53,051 nucleotides of DNA from Anaerolineae bacterium UTCFX2 (lineage in GTDB: Bacteria; Chloroflexota; Anaerolineae; Anaerolineales; UBA4823): positions 1 through 53,051 of the forward strand of contig MWTA01000016.1 in assembly GCA_002050125.1 (NCBI GenBank), written 5' to 3'. Both the position numbers and the translations under genes were made by a program. The notes below the pieces were generated by a model that had not been told where the DNA came from, ran no database searches, and saw only the letters and a list, made by a program, of their open reading frames with translations. Of this stretch, positions 1 to 9,033 are shown in pieces (positions within the stretch are counted from its first letter, which is position 1; the number at the start of each line of letters is the position of its first letter).

Positions 1-1
1 T

Positions 2-23
2 TCACTTTGTACGGTAGAGAATT
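2..23. repeat. Left copy of a 22-bp terminal inverted repeat
   Basis: This 22-base stretch (begins TCACTTTGTACGG) is the exact reverse complement of 53030-53051. The match stops after 22 bases. It lies just upstream of larE. No transposase or target duplication accompanies it, so a contig-boundary repeat is the simplest reading. Confidence 0.9.
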
Positions 24-42
24 ATTTATAAGGAGTATGGAA

Positions 43-882
43 GTGGACGAGATTAACGGTGTATTGTTTGAGAAGTATGAAAGTTTGAAATCGATCTTAA
101 CCGAGATGGGTCGGGTTGTGGTGGCTATGTCGGGCGGGGTGGACAGCATCCTGCTCGCAAAAGTTGCTCATGACGTGTTGGGAGGAAATGCGCTGGCGGT
201 GACCGCCGATTCCGCCTCATTGCCGCGCCGCGATCTTCAGGAAGCGGTCGAACTGGCGGCAAAGCTTGGTATAAATCACCAGGTGATCCAGACGGATGAG
301 GTCTCTGATCCGCGCTATGCCAGCAATCCGGTGAACCGCTGCTATTTTTGCAAAGACACACTTTTCAATCACCTGGATCAGATCGCTGACAAGTATCACG
401 CCGAGTGGGTTTGTTTTGGCGAGAACATGGATGACCGGTACGATCATCGCCCCGGGAGCCAGGCGGCGCGTGAGCATTCCGTGCGCGCGCCTTTGAAAGA
501 GGCGGGGTTAAGCAAACCCGAAATCCGGACGCTGGCTCACTGGCTTGGGCTGCCCGTCTGGGAAAAACCAGCCGCGGCTTGTTTGGCTTCGCGCTTCCCT
601 TATGGTATGCAGATTACGCCTGAAAAGCTGGCGCAAGTCGAAGCTGCTGAAAACTTCCTGTGGGAAAACGGTTTCAAACAGTTTCGAGTGCGCAATCACG
701 GCGCAATCGCCCGCATCGAGGTGGCTGAAGAGGAGATGGGCAGGTTGGTAGACCTGGCGGCGGAGGTCTATCGAGAACTTCATAAGTTGGGTTTCACTTA
801 CGTGACGATGGACCTGGCTGGTTATCGACGCGGCAGCCTGAACGAAAACGTTCAGGTCATCAACGCAGAAAGGATTCGATAG
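43..882 (+). CDS. larE: LarE-type ATP-dependent sulfur transferase
   Basis: Probable LarE, which adenylates and thiolates the pyridinium dicarboxylate precursor of the nickel-pincer nucleotide cofactor of lactate racemase-type enzymes in the cytoplasm. An N-terminal PP-loop (AMSGGVDSILL) binds ATP, and the length (279 aa) is normal. It has a CYFCK pair near residue 103 and a Cys in AACLASRFPYG. This looks like the three-cysteine LarE type, which from recall of the literature carries a 4Fe-4S cluster instead of sacrificing its own cysteine sulfur. The start is GTG 43 because AAGGAG at 30-35 sits 7 nt upstream; the in-frame ATG at 37 would leave only one base. It is 3 nt from larC, so the two are co-transcribed. 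No larA or larB lies in the window, so the client enzyme is unknown. Confidence 0.88.
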   Translation: MDEINGVLFEKYESLKSILTEMGRVVVAMSGGVDSILLAKVAHDVLGGNALAVTADSASLPRRDLQEAVELAAKLGINHQVIQTDEVSDPRYASNPVNRCYFCKDTLFNHLDQIADKYHAEWVCFGENMDDRYDHRPGSQAAREHSVRAPLKEAGLSKPEIRTLAHWLGLPVWEKPAAACLASRFPYGMQITPEKLAQVEAAENFLWENGFKQFRVRNHGAIARIEVAEEEMGRLVDLAAEVYRELHKLGFTYVTMDLAGYRRGSLNENVQVINAERIR

Positions 883-885
883 TTT

Positions 886-2274
886 GTGAGAGCGATTTAT
901 TTCGATTGTTTTGCGGGCATCAGCGGCGACATGATCGTGGGGGCGTTGGTGGACCTCGGCTTGGATCCGGATGACTTAATCAGCGAGTTAAAGAAACTTC
1001 CGGTCGAGGGGTTTCGCGTGGAGTTGTCCGATGTCGAAAAGCAGGGCATTCGGGCGAAGGCGTTCCGCGTGTATCTCGAACACGAAACGGGCGAGAGGCT
1101 GGCTGATGTGGAGTTTCGCGAGAGCGCGGTATTGACGCCCGACGCGGGTACGCACGCGGAACATCATTCACATACGCACACACACGCGCACACACATGCG
1201 CACAACCACCTGAGCGAGATTCTGGAATGCATCGAACAAAGCAAGTTGAGCGAGCGGGTTCGCTCGCAAGCCAGCGCCATCTTCAACCGCCTGGGCGCGG
1301 CAGAAGCGAAGGTCCACGGCGTACCCCTCGAAAAGGTGCATTTGCACGAGGTCGGCGGCTTGGATGCGATCGTGGATATTACCAGCGCGGCGATTGGTCT
1401 AGAAAAACTGGGCGTCGACGCAGTGTTAGCTTCACCGCTGCATCTGGGCGGCGGGTTTGTGCGTACCAGCCACGGGGTCCTGCCGGTTCCGGCGCCCGCC
1501 ACCGCAGAACTGCTGGCTGGGGCGCAGGTTTACACGACAGAGATTAGCGGTGAACTGGTGACGCCCACCGGTGCGGCAATTTTGATGAACTTCATCCAAA
1601 GGTTTGGTCCGTTGCCGCGCATGCACGTGCTTGGTGTCGGCTACGGCGCGGGCAGCCGCGACCGGTCATTCCCGAACGTGCTGCGCGCCTATCTGGGAGA
1701 ATTGCCGCTCGAGGAAGAGACCGTGCCGGCGCGCCTGCCGCGCTTCCCGCATCAGGAACAGCACAATGTCCCGCTGACGCCGGCGGGTTATCAGGAAGGT
1801 CTGGCGGTCGTTCTAGAATCAAACATCGACGACAGTAACCCCCAGATGTTTGAATACTTAATGGATCGCTTGTTCGAGGCCGGGGCGTTAGATGTTGGAT
1901 TGCTGCCGATATCGATGAAAAAAAACCGTCCGGGCGTGGCGCTGCAGGTCATGGCTCACCCTGAGAATGTGGACGATTTGCTCCGGATCATCTTTGAAGA
2001 ATCCACGACGATCGGCGTGCGCAGTTATCCGGTTACCAAACACATGCTGCCGCGCCAGATCGAGACGGTAGAGACGGAATTTGGCTCGGTGCGCGTTAAG
2101 ATTGCCCGCCTGGGCGCTAAAGTTGTCAACGTAAAACCGGAGTACGAGGATTGTCGGGCGCTGGCGATCCAGCTAGGCTTGCCCATCAAGGAGGTTTACC
2201 TGGCGGCAATGAACGCGGTGAGCCGGCAAAATGACGAAATTCGGGCGCCAGAGCCGAACAAAGCCCAACCATAG
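886..2274 (+). CDS. larC: LarC nickel insertion protein (fused LarC1-LarC2)
   Basis: Nickel-pincer cofactor biosynthesis protein LarC, a CTP-dependent cyclometallase that inserts Ni into the LarE product. The N-terminus YFDCFAGISGDMIVGALVDLG and the following HLHEVGGLDAIVDI are typical of the family. A His-rich stretch at about residues 92-108 (alternating His with Thr/Ala) should bind nickel. The protein is one continuous 462-aa frame. In Lactiplantibacillus the same protein is made as LarC1/LarC2 by programmed frameshift, which is not needed here. It starts at GTG 886, three bases after larE, with GAAAGGA upstream. A strong promoter for the next gene begins right after its stop. Confidence 0.9.
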   Translation: MRAIYFDCFAGISGDMIVGALVDLGLDPDDLISELKKLPVEGFRVELSDVEKQGIRAKAFRVYLEHETGERLADVEFRESAVLTPDAGTHAEHHSHTHTHAHTHAHNHLSEILECIEQSKLSERVRSQASAIFNRLGAAEAKVHGVPLEKVHLHEVGGLDAIVDITSAAIGLEKLGVDAVLASPLHLGGGFVRTSHGVLPVPAPATAELLAGAQVYTTEISGELVTPTGAAILMNFIQRFGPLPRMHVLGVGYGAGSRDRSFPNVLRAYLGELPLEEETVPARLPRFPHQEQHNVPLTPAGYQEGLAVVLESNIDDSNPQMFEYLMDRLFEAGALDVGLLPISMKKNRPGVALQVMAHPENVDDLLRIIFEESTTIGVRSYPVTKHMLPRQIETVETEFGSVRVKIARLGAKVVNVKPEYEDCRALAIQLGLPIKEVYLAAMNAVSRQNDEIRAPEPNKAQP

Positions 2275-2303
2275 TTGACTCGCGCCCTCTATTCGAATAA
2301 AAT
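2275..2303 (+). promoter_or_regulatory. Sigma-70-type promoter of the usp gene
   Basis: TTGACT (2275-2280) and TAAAAT (2298-2303) are separated by exactly 17 bases, predicting a start near 2310 and a leader of about 50 nt before the stress-protein gene. The -35 box begins immediately after the larC stop codon. Confidence 0.7.
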
Positions 2304-2360
2304 CTTAATAGACGCGGAAAGTTCTCCGATAGCGTGGGGATGGAGTAGAAAGGAATAGAC

Positions 2361-2780
2361 ATGTTTAACAACATTCTCCTCGCGGTGGATGGATCGGAAC
2401 ATTCCATGCGAGCTGCGAAGCTGGCTGGAGACATGGCGCGCAAATTTGGTTCAACCGTTTTGGTCGTAGTTTGTTACGATCCAATCCCATCTTATCTAGG
2501 CGAGCCCAACCTGCAAGAAGCGTTGAACGAACGCCTGAAACAAACCGCTGAAATTATAGCGCCTGCCCTGGCGGCAGTCGGCGAGATTCCGGGTGAGCTA
2601 AAAAAAGATATCCTGGAAGGACCGCCGGCAGAGGCTATTTTGAGCGTAATTCAGGCGCGCACCATTGACTTGATCGTCATGGGGACTCGCGGACGCAGCC
2701 AATTGACCGGTCTGTTGTTGGGCAGCGTAAGTCAGAAAGTCGTCATGTATGCAACCTGCCCGGTCATGCTTGTGCGTTGA
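2361..2780 (+). CDS. Universal stress protein (UspA family)
   Basis: A single-domain, 139-aa cytoplasmic universal stress protein. The N-terminal strand NILLAVDGSEHSMRAA and the C-terminal GTRGRSQLTGLLLGSVSQKV, which fits the G-2x-G-9x-G-S ATP-binding motif, mark it as the nucleotide-binding type. The final strand CPVMLVR is canonical. It has its own promoter at 2275-2303 and an AAAGGA ribosome site before ATG 2361. Glycogen synthase follows after about 40 nt, so a stress-linked transcript covering both is possible. The exact role cannot be read from sequence. Confidence 0.92.
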   Translation: MFNNILLAVDGSEHSMRAAKLAGDMARKFGSTVLVVVCYDPIPSYLGEPNLQEALNERLKQTAEIIAPALAAVGEIPGELKKDILEGPPAEAILSVIQARTIDLIVMGTRGRSQLTGLLLGSVSQKVVMYATCPVMLVR

Positions 2781-2821
2781 AGTCTTTGGCATAGATATCT
2801 TTGAGGAAACAACATCTGCCG

Positions 2822-4288
2822 GTGAAATCTCGACTTAAGATCGTCATGATTGCCTCCGAATGCGAACCGTATGCAAAGAGCGGAGGTCTGGCAGATGTTG
2901 TCGGTTCGCTCCCGGTTGCGCTGCAAGAACTGGGACATGAAGTCATTGTGATTCTCCCGAAATATGCGGAGATTGACTCCATTCGTTTCAGCTTGCAGCC
3001 GTTTTTGAGTCCGTTAGGCGTCTGGATGGGCAATACCGAAGAGTGGTGTTCAGTCCACACGACCAGCAAACACGGGGTCGCGGTCTATTTCATTGAATCT
3101 GATAAATATTTTGCGCGGTGGGGCTATTATCACGACGCGGACATGAACGACTATCTGGATAATGCCCGCCGGTTTGGCTTTTTCACCCGCGCCGCATTGC
3201 AGCTCTGCCGCGATATCGGATTTCGACCGGACATCGTCCATGTTCACGATTGGCAAACCGCCTTAGGCGCAGCCTATTTGAAAATCTGGCATTGGAACGA
3301 TCCGCTGTTGGGCCGCGCCCGAAGTGTTTTGACAATTCACAATATTGCACATCAAGGGGTCTACGATCGCGCCGACTTCGAATATTTGGGGCTGCAATGG
3401 GGGAACTTCACCACTGAAAAATTCGAGGATCATGGAAAGATCAATATGCTCAAAGGCGGGATCTACTACGCCGACATGGTCAACACCGTGAGTCCTTCTT
3501 ACGCAAATGAGACCCGCACGCCGGTGGGCGGCAACGGGCTGGCACCATATCTTAATGCAAAAGGCGAGCGTTACCTGGGCATCTTGAACGGGGCGGATTA
3601 TCACGTATGGAACCCCGAAACGGACCCGTTAATACCGGCGCATTTTTCCCGCACAGATCTGAGCGGTAAGGCGGTTTGCAAGCGTGAGCTGCAAAAACGC
3701 TTTCTGTTGGACGTTCAACCGGATGTGCCAGTTATCGGGGTGGTGAGCCGCCTGGCAGCCCAAAAGGGGCTGGATCTGCTTGCCGCCTCGATAGAAGACG
3801 CTGTTAAAAACATGTTGGTACAATTTGTCGTGCTGGGCTCGGGTGAAAAAGGACTGGCGCATTACTTTGGCACGCTCCCCGCGCGCTATCCCGGAAGGAT
3901 CGGTAGTTATATTGGTTATAATGTAGAACTCTCACATTTGATCGAAGCCGGCGCGGATTTTTTCTTGATGCCATCTCTGTTTGAGCCGTGCGGTCTGAAC
4001 CAGATGTATTCTCTGCGCTACGGAACGCTTCCGATTGTACGCGCCACCGGCGGATTGGACGACACGGTCCAGCAATATGATGAGAAAAAAGGAACGGGCA
4101 CGGGTTTTAAATTTATTCAACCCACGGCTTCGGCACTCTACTTCACAGTCGGTTGGGCTGTCAGCACCTATTATGACCGTAAAGACCACCTTGCTCAAAT
4201 GATCCAACAGGCGATGTCACAGGATTACTCCTGGGATCATAGCGCCCGGCAATATGAGCATTTATATTTCCGCAGCATTGCGGACTAA
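2822..4288 (+). CDS. glgA: Glycogen synthase (ADP-glucose type, GT5)
   Basis: GT5 glycogen synthase, transferring glucose from ADP-glucose to the growing alpha-1,4-glucan. The N-terminal KSGGLADVVGSLP carries the KxGGL sugar-nucleotide loop. The C-terminal Rossmann half shows GVVSRLAAQKGLDLL and the SLFEPCGLNQMYSLRYG acceptor and phosphate region followed by TGGLDDTV. At 488 aa it has normal family length and is complete. I prefer GTG 2822 because the product then starts in the family style (MKSRLKIVMIASE); an in-frame TTG at 2801 would add seven residues, and neither start has an ideally spaced ribosome site. No other glycogen genes adjoin it. Confidence 0.93.
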   Translation: MKSRLKIVMIASECEPYAKSGGLADVVGSLPVALQELGHEVIVILPKYAEIDSIRFSLQPFLSPLGVWMGNTEEWCSVHTTSKHGVAVYFIESDKYFARWGYYHDADMNDYLDNARRFGFFTRAALQLCRDIGFRPDIVHVHDWQTALGAAYLKIWHWNDPLLGRARSVLTIHNIAHQGVYDRADFEYLGLQWGNFTTEKFEDHGKINMLKGGIYYADMVNTVSPSYANETRTPVGGNGLAPYLNAKGERYLGILNGADYHVWNPETDPLIPAHFSRTDLSGKAVCKRELQKRFLLDVQPDVPVIGVVSRLAAQKGLDLLAASIEDAVKNMLVQFVVLGSGEKGLAHYFGTLPARYPGRIGSYIGYNVELSHLIEAGADFFLMPSLFEPCGLNQMYSLRYGTLPIVRATGGLDDTVQQYDEKKGTGTGFKFIQPTASALYFTVGWAVSTYYDRKDHLAQMIQQAMSQDYSWDHSARQYEHLYFRSIAD

Positions 4289-4394
4289 AGCCGGAGAAGC
4301 CCCGAAAGTTTTTTGCGAAACAATCAGGGGTTTCGATAGTCGGTAATTTTTCGATTAATTTCTTTATTGGTCTGGATAGTCCGGGAGGATCAGC

Positions 4395-4814
4395 ATGGAT
4401 AAAATCAGCCGCTTGTTTGGAAAGAAGGAAGCGCCGGGCGAACCGGGTGAAGAACACCCCGAATCGTCGGAAAAGGGCTTGCCGGGGCATAACTCCGAAA
4501 CGAACGAACCCTTTGGATTAATATTCGCATTACCCTCGGGTGAAGTCTACCATTTTTCCTCGCTTCCGATTACGATCGGGCGGTCACCTGAAAACGACCT
4601 GGTCATCGATAACGACACTGTGTCCGCGGCGCATGTCCTGGTTTATTTCGATGAAAAGGTTCATGACGTTTGTATTCTGGATCAAGATTCCCTGAATGGA
4701 TTATACATAGACGACCTGCCAACTCGCCGGAACATCCTGCATGACGGTGTTAAGATCACCCTGGGAGAAGCGATTCTTCATTTTAGAGATACCGGCTACA
4801 TCCATAACCAGTGA
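4395..4814 (+). CDS. Small FHA-domain protein
   Basis: A 139-aa cytoplasmic protein made of a charged, disordered N-terminus (about 40 aa) and one forkhead-associated domain, a phosphothreonine-peptide reader. The core signature is visible: IGRSPENDLVI, then the SAAH motif, then DSLNGLYIDD and ITLGEAILHF. No catalytic domain is present, so it is probably an adaptor read out by the kinases downstream. GGGAGG lies before ATG 4395. It opens the phospho-signalling block, and the next gene starts 24 nt after its stop. The last residues have no recognisable motif. Confidence 0.88.
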   Translation: MDKISRLFGKKEAPGEPGEEHPESSEKGLPGHNSETNEPFGLIFALPSGEVYHFSSLPITIGRSPENDLVIDNDTVSAAHVLVYFDEKVHDVCILDQDSLNGLYIDDLPTRRNILHDGVKITLGEAILHFRDTGYIHNQ

Positions 4815-4838
4815 CTCGAAGTTCCTGGAAAACCCATC

Positions 4839-6641
4839 ATGGTTTTATGCCCGAATTGCCAATCCGAAAATCGTTCAGGCGCGAAGTTCTGCAAGCATTG
4901 CGCCATGCCTTTACCGAACTCATCGGCTGCCACCCGACCCCTGGAAATGGATTCGAGAATTGAAATGAGCGAAAACCCACCGTTACCCCCACCAGAAGAT
5001 GCATCAAAAACGCGCCGCCTGGTTCAGCCGACCAGGAGCGGGACGCGCCCATTAACGCCGCCAGCCGAATTCCGCAATCGACCCGCCGGCGCGATATTCG
5101 GAGACCGCTTTCGTTACGTGGAACTGCTTGAAAGCGGCGCATTTCAAAAACGCTATCATGTGGATTGGATTTATGCGGACAACGATGAGGCTGTGCACGT
5201 TTGCCCCAACCCTGAATGCGGCGCGATCTTTCCACCCCGCAACGAAGTCCCCGAACTGTACTGCACCGACTGCGGGACAAAACTGGAGTTGGGAATAAAA
5301 AACCTGTTACTAATTGAATCCAACCAACCGCAGCCCGAATCGCTCGTGCGCGTGGTTTCAAAAGGGCTCTCGCATGGCAGCATCCGCGCCCCATTGGCTG
5401 CGTTTACCGAGCAGGTGGCGGGCTTGCCTAGGTACTGTTGGCTCATGCCGGAGGTTGTTCCCTTCGGTGCAGAACGAATTGATCTGCCTGTCGAAAAATA
5501 TGCCCTGACCTGGGGGCGAGACCTGGCGCGCGGTCTGGATTATCTGCATGATAACGGCATTCACTTCAATGGGACGATCGATCCGGCATGGATTGGTATG
5601 ATCGGCAATCGAGTGGTTTGGTCCGATTTTTCGGGCTGCCTGCATCACCCCGAAGGATACGTCGCCGATCGATATCCGGATATGCTCGCGCTGGCGCGGC
5701 TGATCTATTTTTGGCTTACGGGGCGCGAGAACTATGAGCCAAACAATGAACTGGCGCCGGCTTTGCGGAATTTATTCGATCAGGTTTTTTCAACAGGTGA
5801 GATTCGGAACAGCCTCGACCTGGCGCGCGCGATCGACGACGCCATTCAGGAGGCGGCTGCTCCACTGTCGGTAGATTTGCACTCCGGTCGGCTCAGTCAT
5901 GTCGGAATGGTGCGCAGCCTGAACGAAGACAGCCTGCTGGTATTGGAGTTGGATCGCGCCCAGCAATCCGTCAGCCGCGTGATCGGAATTTACGTTGTTG
6001 CGGATGGCATGGGTGGGCATGCCAGCGGGGAGGTGGCAAGCGGACAGATCGTCGATCTTTTCGCGAACAGGGCATTCAGCGATTTGCTGCCAGGTCTGCT
6101 CAACGCGCCAGCGCATGACCTTTCGAACTGGCTCGTCAGCACGGTTCAGGCAGCGAATCGCGAGGTTTTCAACCTGCGCAAATCTGCAGGGACGGACATG
6201 GGTTCCACCCTGGTAGCCGCCGCGATGATCGGAAACCGCGCCTTTATCACCCATGTGGGCGACAGCCGGGCGTATTTGCTCAACGAGCGTGAAATTCGCC
6301 AGTTGACGGTCGATCATTCGCTGGTTGAAAGAATGATTGCCAATCGCCAGATATCGCGCGCAGAAGCGCGCCACCATCCGCAGCGCAATGTGATCTATCG
6401 AACGGTTGGCGCCAAGCCTGACCTCGAGATCGAGTTGATCCAGCACTCAATGGAAGCCGGCGAATATTTATTATTGTGCTCCGACGGTCTGAGCGGGATG
6501 GTGGACGACCAAACGCTGCACCAAATCATCCTGAGCGCGAACTCACCGCAAGATGCCTGCAATGAACTGGTGAACGCCGCGAATGCAGCCGGCGGCGTAG
6601 ATAACATTTCTGTAATTTTAGTCAAGGTCGTCGCTGCCTGA
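4839..6641 (+). CDS. Zinc-ribbon / pseudokinase / PP2C phosphatase fusion
   Basis: A 600-aa cytoplasmic fusion. Residues 4-21 form a CxxC...CxxC zinc ribbon. Residues about 88-338 resemble a Ser/Thr kinase fold, but with a second zinc ribbon inserted at 122-145, HFN where HRD should be (about 242-244) and DFS where DFG should be (263-265), so it is predicted to be a dead or ATP-binding-only pseudokinase. Residues 348-600 are a full PP2C phosphatase: SLNEDS, VVADGMGGHASGEVA, HVGDSRAYLL, CSDGLSGMV and GGVDNISVILV supply the metal-binding aspartates. The pseudokinase may regulate the phosphatase or choose its substrates. The gene lies between FHA-protein genes, within the same co-directed run. 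Confidence 0.85.
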   Translation: MVLCPNCQSENRSGAKFCKHCAMPLPNSSAATRPLEMDSRIEMSENPPLPPPEDASKTRRLVQPTRSGTRPLTPPAEFRNRPAGAIFGDRFRYVELLESGAFQKRYHVDWIYADNDEAVHVCPNPECGAIFPPRNEVPELYCTDCGTKLELGIKNLLLIESNQPQPESLVRVVSKGLSHGSIRAPLAAFTEQVAGLPRYCWLMPEVVPFGAERIDLPVEKYALTWGRDLARGLDYLHDNGIHFNGTIDPAWIGMIGNRVVWSDFSGCLHHPEGYVADRYPDMLALARLIYFWLTGRENYEPNNELAPALRNLFDQVFSTGEIRNSLDLARAIDDAIQEAAAPLSVDLHSGRLSHVGMVRSLNEDSLLVLELDRAQQSVSRVIGIYVVADGMGGHASGEVASGQIVDLFANRAFSDLLPGLLNAPAHDLSNWLVSTVQAANREVFNLRKSAGTDMGSTLVAAAMIGNRAFITHVGDSRAYLLNEREIRQLTVDHSLVERMIANRQISRAEARHHPQRNVIYRTVGAKPDLEIELIQHSMEAGEYLLLCSDGLSGMVDDQTLHQIILSANSPQDACNELVNAANAAGGVDNISVILVKVVAA

Positions 6642-6730
6642 GCCGTTCTCATGGTATATTTCTTTAGATGATGACGGTCGGATGCCGCAATCTGCCTTGC
6701 TGCCAGACGTGATGGCTAAGGAGTTCGAGG

Positions 6731-7420
6731 ATGTCCAATATCGTTTGCCCGAGTTGCAAGACCCCTACTCCTCCAGGGGCAATATTCTGCGACAATTGTG
6801 GTTTTAATTTGCAGACAATTGCAGCGCCACAAGAACAATCGGTTGCGCCAACGTTCCTGGTTCCGGAAACAGGAACTGGCGAATTAAAATGCCCAAACTG
6901 CGGACATGCCAACATAGCCGGTTCACTGTTCTGCGAAAACTGTGGCAGCAAACTGGCGCAAGCGGCGCCTCCGGCGCAATCAGTTGAGGCGCCCGCGCCT
7001 GCTGGCAGCGCGGCAGCGTCCGCTGCAGCGCCCCCTGATACCCTCGTGGAAGATCACGCCCCTGAAAAACCCGTTGACGCAGGGCTTATGTCAATCCCAG
7101 GCCGGCTGGTTATCGTGGAGACAAACGTCTCTTTAGCGATCCCGCCCGGCAGCCAGTCGATCATCATCGGCAGGGAGGACCCGGTAAGCGGGGTCTTCCC
7201 GGATCTGGACCTCGATCCGCACGGAGGCCACGAATCCGGTGTGGGCAGGCGCCATGCCCAATTGTTGTTGAAAGACGGACAGGTTTTTATCGAGGACCTG
7301 GACAGCGTCAACGGCACTGCGGTCAATAAACAGCGAATTGAGCCGCGTAAACCTTACCCAATTCATCCAGGCGATGAAGTGCGGCTAGGTAAGATGGTCT
7401 TGAATTATATGAGTCAATAG
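6731..7420 (+). CDS. Double zinc-ribbon FHA protein, paralogue 1
   Basis: A 229-aa soluble protein with two CxxC...CxxC zinc ribbons (C6/C9/C20/C23 and about 54-73), an Ala/Pro-rich linker, then an FHA domain at about 137-229 (IIIGREDP, RRHAQLLL, DLDSVNGTAVN, DEVRLG). The Ser of the usual SRRH phosphopeptide-contact motif is Gly here (GVGRRHA), so phosphothreonine binding may be weakened. The neighbouring paralogue keeps ISRRH. AAGGAG precedes ATG 6731, and the stop abuts the next start codon without a spacer, so the two paralogues are translationally coupled. Probable role: an adaptor bridging a phosphorylated partner and a ribbon-bound partner. Confidence 0.85.
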   Translation: MSNIVCPSCKTPTPPGAIFCDNCGFNLQTIAAPQEQSVAPTFLVPETGTGELKCPNCGHANIAGSLFCENCGSKLAQAAPPAQSVEAPAPAGSAAASAAAPPDTLVEDHAPEKPVDAGLMSIPGRLVIVETNVSLAIPPGSQSIIIGREDPVSGVFPDLDLDPHGGHESGVGRRHAQLLLKDGQVFIEDLDSVNGTAVNKQRIEPRKPYPIHPGDEVRLGKMVLNYMSQ

Positions 7421-8122
7421 ATGTCAAGAACTCGTACGTGCCCGGATTGCAAGAATCTTATTGATGAGAACTCGAATATTTGTGACCATTGCGGTTACAT
7501 TTTTTCGGCTCAATCGGAGACGCGTTTCCCGGCAAAGGGCAGCGCAACCAATGTGTTACCCCCCTCCGAGGATTTCTCATCGGGCATGCTGGCTGAGGCG
7601 AAAAGCGAGACCGCTGATGTCTGTCCGGCGTGTGGTTTTCGAAACGCGCCTGGTGAGATGTTCTGCCAAAAATGCGGGGTGCAACTACCGCCGGTGCGAA
7701 CCGCGCCTCCTCCGCCACCCGAGTTGGTTGATTGGTCTTTGACCGGACAAGAGCCGCCGGCGATTAAAGCTGACCGAGGGTTAAAACAAACCGCCGCGCT
7801 TCACGCCAGGTTGGTTGTAGTGGGTCAAGACGCTGAGATTGCGCTATCGGAAAAGTCCACGCATTTTGTGTTGGGTCGCCGCGATCCTACGCTGGACATC
7901 TATCCGGACGTGGACCTGACCCCATACGACGGCGATCAAAGAGGGATATCACGACGACATGCGCGAATTTCTGTGCTGCCTGAAGGCGCCTTTATAGAGG
8001 ATTTAAATAGCACGAATTTCACGTTTGTGAACCGGCTCCGTTTGCAGCCAGGTAAGAAGTATGCCCTCAACAACGGCGATGAAATCCGGTTGGGCTTGCT
8101 GTTGCTCGAATATTACATGTAG
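7421..8122 (+). CDS. Double zinc-ribbon FHA protein, paralogue 2
   Basis: A 233-aa paralogue of the preceding gene with the same layout: zinc ribbon at residues 7-24, a second ribbon (VCPACGF...FCQKCG) near 66-87, a Pro-rich linker, and an FHA domain from about 145. It retains SRRHARI, the phosphopeptide-binding motif, but shows NSTNFTFVN where NSTNGTFVN is usual. Both paralogues carry a shared insertion (YPDVDLTP here, FPDLDLDP upstream) between the first FHA strand and the binding loop. The ATG begins on the base after the upstream stop (TAGATG). Confidence 0.85.
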   Translation: MSRTRTCPDCKNLIDENSNICDHCGYIFSAQSETRFPAKGSATNVLPPSEDFSSGMLAEAKSETADVCPACGFRNAPGEMFCQKCGVQLPPVRTAPPPPPELVDWSLTGQEPPAIKADRGLKQTAALHARLVVVGQDAEIALSEKSTHFVLGRRDPTLDIYPDVDLTPYDGDQRGISRRHARISVLPEGAFIEDLNSTNFTFVNRLRLQPGKKYALNNGDEIRLGLLLLEYYM

Positions 8123-8179
8123 AACATCGGAACGACCTGCTTTTTAGAAGACGATAAACTCACCTCACTGGAGGCGCGC

Positions 8180-9010
8180 ATGTCCGGGTTGCTCTCCGGA
8201 GCTGCGACTGACCGCGGAAGAGAACGCAGCGAAAATCAAGATCAAGTCTGGGTGCAAATCTTTTCGCCGAAAGATGGCGAGGCGGTTGGTCTGTTCATGG
8301 TGTGCGACGGCGTCGGCGGGCATCTTGGAGGGCAATTCGCCAGCCATTGGGCGATAGAAGCGATCAAATCCGAATTTGAAGATTTGTTCGCCCCTGAAGA
8401 AACCAATCCAGTTGCTGCGCTTTCTAAAGGCGGAGCGAATTCAACTTCAGAAGAGATCACGCGTGCCTCGGAGCTGCGCCGGCTGGAACAATCGGTTGTG
8501 CATGCAGTTCAAAACGCCAATCACGTGGTTTATGAGCACGCACGGGAGAACCTGGATTTAGCCGCCGACGCAAGCACTACGATTACCCTGGCGGTTGTGC
8601 TTGGATATCGGGCGGTTTTCGCCAATGTGGGCGACAGCCGCGCTTATATTTTGCGCGATGGCGCGCTTCGCCAGATTACCCGAGATCATTCTCTGGTTGC
8701 CACGCTGGTCGCCAGCGGGCAGATTCTACCGGATGAGGTATTCACCCATCCGCAGCGCAACCTGATTTTCCGCTCGCTGGGACACAAGAACGAAATCCAG
8801 GTGGATACTTTTATCGAACTGCTCAGGAAGGGGGATCAGTTGCTGCTTTGTTCCGATGGTCTGTGGGAAATGGTCAGGAGTGAAAGTGAGATCGTCCGGC
8901 TGCTTACCCAGGCGGAGGACCCTTCACAAGCCTGCCAGTTGCTGGTAGACGCAGCCAACAATGCTGGCGGGATGGACAATATCGGAGTCGTGGTCGTCAC
9001 AGTTCAATAA
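8180..9010 (+). CDS. PP2C-family Ser/Thr protein phosphatase
   Basis: A stand-alone cytoplasmic PPM/PP2C phosphatase of 276 aa, normal for the bacterial family. Metal-binding and structural motifs are all present: ENQDQVWV, MVCDGVGGHLGGQFA, ANVGDSRAYIL, LCSDGLWEMV and GGMDNIGVVVV. It differs from the fusion phosphatase at 4839 by lacking any zinc ribbon or kinase-like part. The adjacent gene 24 nt downstream is a transmembrane Ser/Thr kinase, so this is the likely opposing enzyme of that kinase. Confidence 0.93.
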   Translation: MSGLLSGAATDRGRERSENQDQVWVQIFSPKDGEAVGLFMVCDGVGGHLGGQFASHWAIEAIKSEFEDLFAPEETNPVAALSKGGANSTSEEITRASELRRLEQSVVHAVQNANHVVYEHARENLDLAADASTTITLAVVLGYRAVFANVGDSRAYILRDGALRQITRDHSLVATLVASGQILPDEVFTHPQRNLIFRSLGHKNEIQVDTFIELLRKGDQLLLCSDGLWEMVRSESEIVRLLTQAEDPSQACQLLVDAANNAGGMDNIGVVVVTVQ

Positions 9011-9033
9011 CAGTAATGAGGTAATTCTCTCGA

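Noticed and set aside
1153-1209. CA-rich simple repeat as a phase-variable microsatellite in larC
   Set aside because: It encodes the nickel-binding His-rich stretch in frame and is imperfect, so coding constraint explains it.
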